In this document: piece by piece, positions 21,801-27,500 of the stretch | Numbering within the stretch: position 1 is the first letter of the stretch | Layout: every line of letters starts with the position of its first letter | NCBI GenBank assembly: GCA_016946835.1 | Contig: JACVTC010000011.1 | Coordinates: 745,001 to 772,500, forward strand | Source: Neocallimastix lanati (nom. inval.) | Taxonomy: Eukaryota; Neocallimastigomycota; Neocallimastigomycetes; Neocallimastigales; Neocallimastigaceae | DNA: 27,500 bases | Direction of reading: 5' to 3' | Notes under the pieces: generated by a model | The model's input: the letters and a program-made list of their open reading frames with translations, nothing else | Told to the model about the DNA's origin: nothing | Databases searched by the model: none | Made by a program: the position numbers and the translations under genes

Positions 21801-22599
21801 TATAAAATATATAACAATATAAATGTAAATGAATGGAAAAAAAAAAGTGAATGTTGAGTTTATAGGTAAATTAAATCATTTATTGATGATACTCATATAT
21901 TATCATTATATTATTAATATATATTATTTTATTATTTAAAATATTTAGTCATTTAATTAAAAATTAAAATTTTAGAAGAAAAAAAAATTAAAATTAAACT
22001 TTTTTCATTTTTAACTTCAAATTAAAATAAAATAATAATATAAAAATGAAATAGTAATAAATAAGGAAAAGATTTTTCATTTTTATTATTATTATTTTTT
22101 TTTATAGGAAAAAAGATTTAATATTAAATTTAATATATATTTATATATTGAATAATATTTATATTAAGTCTTTCTCATTTTATATAATCTTTCTAAATTT
22201 TTTCTTTTTTCTTTTATTTTATATTTTATATATATATATTTTTTTTTCATTTTACATTTTTCTTTTTTCTTTTTTCTTTTTAATTTTTTATTTATTTTTA
22301 TTAAATATTTTATATATATAAAACTTTTTGATTATTTTATATAATTAAATATATTTTTTTTATTTTTGTAAATTGTATATAGTGTAAACTATTTGTAAAT
22401 TAAATTATCTAGTATTTTTGAATTTTGAATATAGTCAAATAATATATTATTTTGTTATATTTAACATAAAAAAAAAATAAAAAATAAAAAATAAAAAATA
22501 AAAAACATACTATTCTATTATATAAATAATAAATAAGTTTATTATTTCTAACAATAAATACAAAAAAAAATAATAATAAACAAGTAAAAATATATAATA
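18882..22599. other. AT-rich intergenic region, no gene seen
   Basis: Holds AAT/ATT-rich simple sequence (19520-19640, 20020-20162, 21420-21545) and patches of TTTAATATTTAA-type repeats (20550-20690). A palindromic TATA-rich segment lies at 21590-21660. Nothing resembling a gene, tRNA box or retroelement domain was found. The minus-strand frame at 22409-22618 is Phe/Tyr/Leu low complexity. Confidence 0.65.
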
Positions 22600-22681
22600 A
22601 AGCATATAAATTTTTCACAATACAACTTATTTAAATAACTAAGCATGTAAATTTTTCACAATACAACTTATTTAAATATCT
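22600..22681. repeat. 41-bp tandem duplication
   Basis: 22600-22640 and 22641-22681 are adjacent copies, AAGCAT(A/G)TAA followed by ATTTTTCACAATACAACTTA and TTTAAATA. They differ at the ATA/ATG position and near the end (ACT/TCT). It lies about 670-750 bp upstream of the GATA-factor start codon. It may be neutral, or it may duplicate a regulatory site. Confidence 0.85.
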
Positions 22682-23354
22682 TTAATAATAAAAAAAAAAT
22701 ATTGTATAATATATAATTATTAATAAATAATTTAAGTTTTGTATTAGTTTTGTAATAATTAATTCTTGCTTAAATAATTTTAATTACATCCTTTTATTTT
22801 ATTATTATTTTTTTTATAAAGAAATTATTTTATATGTTTTAAAAAATTAATAGAAATTTAAAATAAATACATAAAAATAATTTTTAAAGTATATTGTAAT
22901 GTATATATATATATATATATATATAAAAGAAACATTGTTAGTAAATATTATATATAATATAAAATTTTAAATATATTAAATATTGAGACAAAGAATTGTT
23001 AAGTAATTAAATAATTACAGAAAATTATTTTAAAATATATATATAAAGAGCTAAACATAAATAATATTTATATTACTATTCTATTCTTATAGTTACATTA
23101 AAACAAAATTGAAGTTGTAAGTGTATAATTATTTTATTATTAATAAAATTAATACTAGAATTATAAATTTTGATGTTATATATATATATATATATTTATT
23201 TATTTATTTATTTATTTATTCATTCCTTTTAAATATATTTTTATTTGTAAATTATTATATACTAAAATTATATATATTTATAAAAAAATTAATAGATATT
23301 AATATTTATTATTTTCTATCAAAATAAAAACAATATAAAAAAAAAAAAGTCAAA
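22682..23354. other. Upstream region of the GATA-factor gene
   Basis: AT-rich with a TA dinucleotide run (22902-22924), a TATA run (23177-23196) followed by (TTTA)n (23196-23220), and a 12-A run just before GTCAAAATGG at the start codon. No GATA-type autoregulatory cluster is obvious. The plus-strand frame at 23121-23327 is Ile/Tyr/Phe-rich and ends before the gene, so it is not called. Confidence 0.55.
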
Positions 23355-24790
23355 ATGGCAGGTAAAGGTTCAAAGTCAAAGAATAGAGCGCCCATGGTTT
23401 GTACTGTTTGTAAAACCACAACTTCTCCTTTATGGAGAAGAGGCGATAAGGGTGAAGTGCTCTGTAATGCTTGTGGTTTATATCATAAACATCATAAAAA
23501 ACCAAGACCAATTGCTTTAGCTAACTCAAATAATTCTAGACCATTACGTCGTGCATCCATAAGTTCATCTTCAAGATCTAGCCCACCAAATTATTCAAGT
23601 ATTAATTCTTTAATGGCTTCATCAAACCAACAAAGATTACATAATATTATTCCAAATCTTCCAGGAATTAATCCATTTCTTTATGTTCCTCCAAATTTTT
23701 TAAAAAATCCTTCTCTAATGACACCTCCTTCTTCCAATTCTTCCTCTTCATCAACAACGCCATCTTCTTTTCGTCCTTCTTCACTTCCAGCTAATTCAAC
23801 TGATTTTATGAAATCATTTTCAAACAATGTAAATACCAAATCAATTTCTGTTAATAATTCTAGAAGAAAATCAACTTCTTCTATTCCTACAACTCTATCT
23901 TCTTCATATAATTCATCATTAAATAATCTGTCAATAATGAATTATAATAACAACAATAATAATAATAATAGTTACAACAATAATAATATGAATAATAATA
24001 ATATGAATAATTACAATCAAAATAATAATACTTTGAATAATAATATGAATAGCAACATGAATAATATGAACTTGAATAATATGAATATGAATAATAATAA
24101 TAATAATAATATGAATAATATGAACATGAATAATAATAATATGAATAATATGAATAATATGAACATGAATAATAATAATATGAATAATATGAATAATATG
24201 AACATAAATAATAACAATATGAATAATATGAACATGAATAATAACAATATGAATAATATGAATAATATGAATATAAATAATAGCAATATGAATAATATGA
24301 ATAATATGAATATGAATAATAACAATATGAATAATATGAATAATATGAATATGAATAATAACAATATGAATAATATGAATAATATGAATATGAATAATAA
24401 CAATATGAATAATATGAATAATATGAATATGAATAATAACAATATGAATAATAGGAATATTATTGACATGAACATGAATAATAATAATATGAACATGAAC
24501 AATGATAATAATATAAATATGAATAATAATAGTAATATGAACATGATCAATAATAATGGTATGAACATGAACAATAATAATGGTATGAAAATGAACAATA
24601 ATAATGGTATGAATTTGAATAATAATAATGGTATGAATTTGAATAATAATAATGGTATGAATATAAACAATAATAATGGTATGAATATGAACAATAATAA
24701 TGGTATGAATATGAACAATAATAATAGTATGAATATGAACAATAATAATAATATGAATATGAATATGAATATGAATAATATGAACATGAC

Positions 24791-24822
<32 letters not shown>

Positions 24823-25628
24823 TGAATAATATGAACAATATGAACATGAATAATAATAATAATATGAATAATATGAATAATAATTTCAATAACAATAATA
24901 TTATGAATGATAATAACAGATTTAACAGTACTAATATTAATAATGGCTTTAATAACAGGATAAATAATATTAATAATGGTGACAATAATAATAATTTTAA
25001 CAACAACAGTAATAATAACAATAATTTCTATAATAATAATATGAATACAAACAACAACCTCAATAATAATAATTTAAGCAATATGAATAACGACGAAATG
25101 AATAATAATAATAATAATAATAATAATAGATATAATAACAACAGTAATGGAAATAATAATATCAATTTCAATAATAATTATAATAATAACTTTAACAATA
25201 ACTTTGATAATAATAATAGTTCACCAAATATTAATAATTATCATCATAGTATTAATAATTCTCCAAACATCGATAACTATAGTAACAATGGTAATAATAA
25301 TTCTCCAAATAGTAACTTTAGTAGTAATGATGGTAATAATTCACCACATAATTATTTTAATAATAATTTCAATAATAGGAATAATAATTCGCCAAATAGC
25401 ATTAATGAATATTCAAATACAAGATATAATAATAACATTTCCAACTTAATTTGTAATAATAATAATAATAATAATAATAGTAATAGTAATGGTGAAAAAA
25501 ACAATATTAATACTGCCCTAGATTATAACAACAATATTAATAATAATAATATCAATATCAATAATACTAATAATAATAATAATAACAATGATACAAATAT
25601 AAATGATATAAATAATTCAGCGAATTTA

Positions 25629-25673
<45 letters not shown>

Positions 25674-26448
25674 TATAACATTAGTAATGATAATTCAGAA
25701 ATGAATCATCATATGGATATTACTGAAAACAATAATAATAAGAAGAAATTAGGATTTAATGATAATTCTCATATGTCTAATAATTCATTAATACCCCAGA
25801 CACTCCCAAATAATTATTTGAATAAATCACCGTCATTAAATATGGAAAATCATCAACAACAGAATCAACCAAATTCTCAGGATCAAAATCAAACTAATAA
25901 TAATAATAATAATAATAATGATAATAATAATAATAATATCAATAATAATAATAGTAATAATATTATTAATAATATGAATATTAATAAAGATTCAAATGAA
26001 GATTCTGTGATGACTGATTCTTTTTCACCAAATAATAACAATGAATCAAATCCAGTAGTTATACAAAATCAATCATCAAATGTAACAAACTCTCTAAAGA
26101 CCATTAAAGATTCATTAATAGAAGATAGTAAAACCGATGTACAAAATTCTAATCCTGTTCATGTTCCTGTTACTACTAATAATATACAACATAGTAATCC
26201 ATATCATCCTTCAAGTATGCCAGCAGCTCCACATTTAATGAAGACTAGTGCTACTTCTTCATTAGTAAGTACGACGACTACCTCAATTGAAAATGACAGT
26301 AATAAAAATACAAGTTTTGTTAAGCAAGAAGAAAAGCAATGTTCTTTCTCTACTGAAATATCGAATGTTACTTCTTCATTTGCTGCCTCTTCTATCACTC
26401 CAAAAAATAGTTATAGTCAAATCATTCCACATAAGAAAGAATATATTG

Positions 26449-26495
<47 letters not shown>

Positions 26496-26581
26496 TGTCA
26501 AGGTTCAAAGAAATTTTATGATATAAATGATATAGAAGTGGCACAGCTACTAATTAAATTAAGAAATTATGATCAAGTTTG

Positions 26582-26585
<4 letters not shown>
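23355..26585 (+). CDS. GATA-type zinc-finger protein with Asn/Met-rich repeats (probable transcription factor)
   Basis: This 1076-residue protein has one GATA finger at its extreme N-terminus: C16-X2-C19-X17-C37-X2-C40 with LWRRG (26-30) and CNACGLYHKHHK (37-48), then a basic tail (KKPRP, 48-52) that can extend DNA contact and act as a nuclear signal. The X17 loop is the type found in animal and most fungal GATA factors. After it come a Ser/Thr/Pro-rich region (about 67-190) and a very long Asn-rich region (about 195-945). The latter holds a 13-residue Met/Asn repeat (256-366) and an 8-residue GMNMNNNN repeat (402-465). A Ser/Thr-rich part follows, then an N15 run (1033-1047) and a C-terminal, helix-like EVAQLLIKLRNYD before the end. 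Complexity is normal in the finger and at the C-terminus, so these are the parts likely under selection. The start is the first ATG (AAAATGG context); no intron is needed. The target genes cannot be inferred. Confidence 0.93.
24120..24452 (+). repeat. Coding minisatellite, 39-bp unit (Met/Asn repeat)
   Basis: About 8.5 in-frame copies of a 13-codon unit MNMNNNNMNNMNN; one copy lacks an MNN triplet. Between about 24300 and 24440 the copies are nearly identical at DNA level, with AATAATAACAAT as the Asn block, so this part expanded recently. Earlier copies use AATAATAATAAT and carry a few Met-to-Ile or Asn-to-Ser changes. Length changes keep frame because the unit is a multiple of three. Confidence 0.9.
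24558..24745 (+). repeat. Coding minisatellite, 24-bp unit (GMNMNNNN)
   Basis: About eight in-frame copies of an 8-codon unit. The position after the first Asn varies between Met, Lys (GMKM), Leu (GMNL) and Ile (GMNI), and the last unit has Ser for Gly. It is a separate expansion from the 39-bp repeat upstream, separated from it by about 100 bp of unordered Met/Asn codons. Confidence 0.88.

Positions 26586-26588
<3 letters not shown>

Positions 26589-26618
<30 letters not shown>
26589..26618. repeat. A30 homopolymer directly after the GATA-factor stop codon
   Basis: Thirty A begin four bases after the TAA at 26583-26585. Because AATAAA-type signals lie downstream of it, it is genomic sequence in the 3' UTR, not a poly-A tail of a retrocopy. 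Confidence 0.8.
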
Positions 26619-26620
<2 letters not shown>

Positions 26621-26622
26621 GA

Positions 26623-26628
26623 AATAAA
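26623..26628 (+). terminator. Candidate polyadenylation signal for the GATA-factor gene
   Basis: AATAAA lies 38 bases after the stop codon; another AATAAA near 26685 is an alternative. Either fits a short 3' UTR, but the motif is common by chance here. Confidence 0.35.
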
Positions 26629-27318
26629 ATTAAACTTAAATGTATATATAGAAATAAATATATTTATATATACAAAATTAATATTAATAAAGCCATTATA
26701 TTATATATATATATATATATCAATTACTCTTGTAATTAATAATTATAAACTTAAAAAATTTAATATAACTTTTTTTTTTTAGTTTCTATCAAATAAATAA
26801 TAAAAAATATATATATTATATATATATATATATTCTTTTAATTAAATTATGATTTTCAATGTTTTAAATAGTTTTTTTTTTTTTTTATTTTATTAACATA
26901 ATAGGTTACTATTAGTTTTTTTATTTTTTATTTTTATTACATATATATATATGTTTTCTTTTTATTTCATTGTTATTCCTTTTTTATTAATTATTATAAT
27001 AGATCTAATTTTTATATTATAAATTTTAAAATATACAATAATAATAATAATAATTAAAATTAAAAAGATCAAAAACATGTAATTTAATATTTTTATTTTT
27101 ATTTTTATTATTTATTTTTTCTAAAAAATAAAATAAAATAAAATTCTTTTGTCATTTAAAATAAGTATAATAATACTTTTTTAATAAAAAATAGAAATTA
27201 AAAAAAAAAAAAAAAAAAATTAGCATATTAAATTTTATTAAATTTAATATTTAAAAAAAAAAATAAATAAAATAAAATAAAATAAAATAAATAAATAAAT
27301 ACATAAAATAAAATAAAA
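26629..27318. other. AT-rich 3' flank, no gene seen
   Basis: TATA runs (26700-26720, 26805-26832), poly-T near 26871, an A20 run near 27200, and a pentamer/tetramer AAATA tract (27262-27319) leading into the satellite-unit relic. No coding-like frame: the minus-strand frame at 27228-27428 is simple-repeat derived. Confidence 0.6.
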
Positions 27319-27356
27319 TAGATAGTTGAACTATGAATAATAAAGTAAAAATTGAA
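27319..27356 (-). repeat. Reverse-oriented relic of the composite satellite unit
   Basis: On the minus strand it reads TTCAATTTTTACTTTATTAT, then TCATAGTTCAACTATCTA, then enters TTTTA pentamers. This matches variant B of the array at 2537-3819, including TTCAACTAT, with several substitutions. Its pentamer tract (about 27262-27318) is partly converted to TTTA tetramers. Confidence 0.6.
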
Positions 27357-27500
27357 TTCAAATAAAATAATATTGATATTAATATTAATATTAGTAATAG
27401 TAATAATAATTGATAACCTTTTATTCATTATTAAATTTATTTATAAATAAAGGTTATACTAAGGGTTCGTAGTAAAAAGAACATTTTGACTTTCATGAAA
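27357..27500. other. Window end, no feature assigned
   Basis: AT-rich, with ATTAATATTAATATTAGTAAT simple sequence and a slightly more complex end (GGTTATACTAAGGGTTCGTAG near 27452-27472). The last part could belong to a feature that continues beyond the window, but nothing can be assigned. Confidence 0.4.

Noticed and set aside
24017-25021. Minus-strand open frame of 334 codons rich in Leu, Ile and Phe
   Set aside because: It is the antisense of AAT/ATG codons of the GATA factor's Asn/Met region, which cannot form stops in that frame.
26589-26618. The A30 run after the GATA gene as the tail of a retroposed, intronless copy
   Set aside because: The run starts only four bases after the stop codon, candidate poly-A signals lie beyond it, and similar A-runs occur all over the window; no flanking duplication was seen.

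Overview
ORGANISM. The window is eukaryotic and extremely AT-rich. It has only two convincing protein genes, both without introns, separated by kilobases of A/T homopolymers, microsatellites and decayed mobile elements. One gene encodes a long asparagine-rich GATA-type zinc-finger protein. Extreme AT bias, Asn-rich proteins and long repeat-filled intergenic DNA fit an anaerobic gut fungus (Neocallimastigomycota: Piromyces, Neocallimastix, Anaeromyces and relatives). Dictyostelids share the AT bias and poly-Asn habit, but their genomes are usually much more gene-dense. The taxonomic call is inference from composition and gene style.

LAYOUT. (1) 1-5870: no gene seen. It holds a 20-bp-arm hairpin (409-454) and a large composite satellite (about 2537-3819) of (TTTTA)n broken by eleven copies of a 35-37 bp unit. 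(2) 5871-6851 (+): a pyrimidine 5'-nucleotidase of the cytosolic 5'-nucleotidase III/UMPH-1 family. (3) 6852-10690: AT-rich DNA with very long A/T runs and two richer islands, at 10045-10240 (unassigned) and 10545-10665 (coding-like on the minus strand). (4) 10694-13634: a degenerate, internally deleted Ty1/copia LTR retrotransposon with recognisable LTRs, a purine tract, reverse transcriptase and RNase H remnants, and TATAT flanks. (5) 13650-14806: a T run, a second cluster of the composite satellite, and a (TTA)n array of about 286 bp. (6) 14973-15420 (-): a 448-bp tRNA-headed SINE-like retroposon with A and B boxes, an encoded ACCA and a perfect 15-bp target-site duplication. (7) 15436-23354: AT-rich DNA without a recognisable gene, containing a 7-bp repeat array (18498-18790) and a 41-bp tandem duplication (22600-22681). 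(8) 23355-26585 (+): the GATA-finger protein, 1076 aa, with two coding minisatellites. (9) 26586-27500: 3' flank and a reverse-oriented relic of the composite satellite unit.

HOW IT FITS TOGETHER. The two genes show no functional link: one is a housekeeping nucleotide-catabolism enzyme, the other a probable transcription factor. The most notable material is in the accessory DNA. The SINE-like element appears well preserved and is strikingly GC-richer than its surroundings. The satellite family occurs at four separate sites, in both orientations, and expands and contracts only in whole 5-bp steps.
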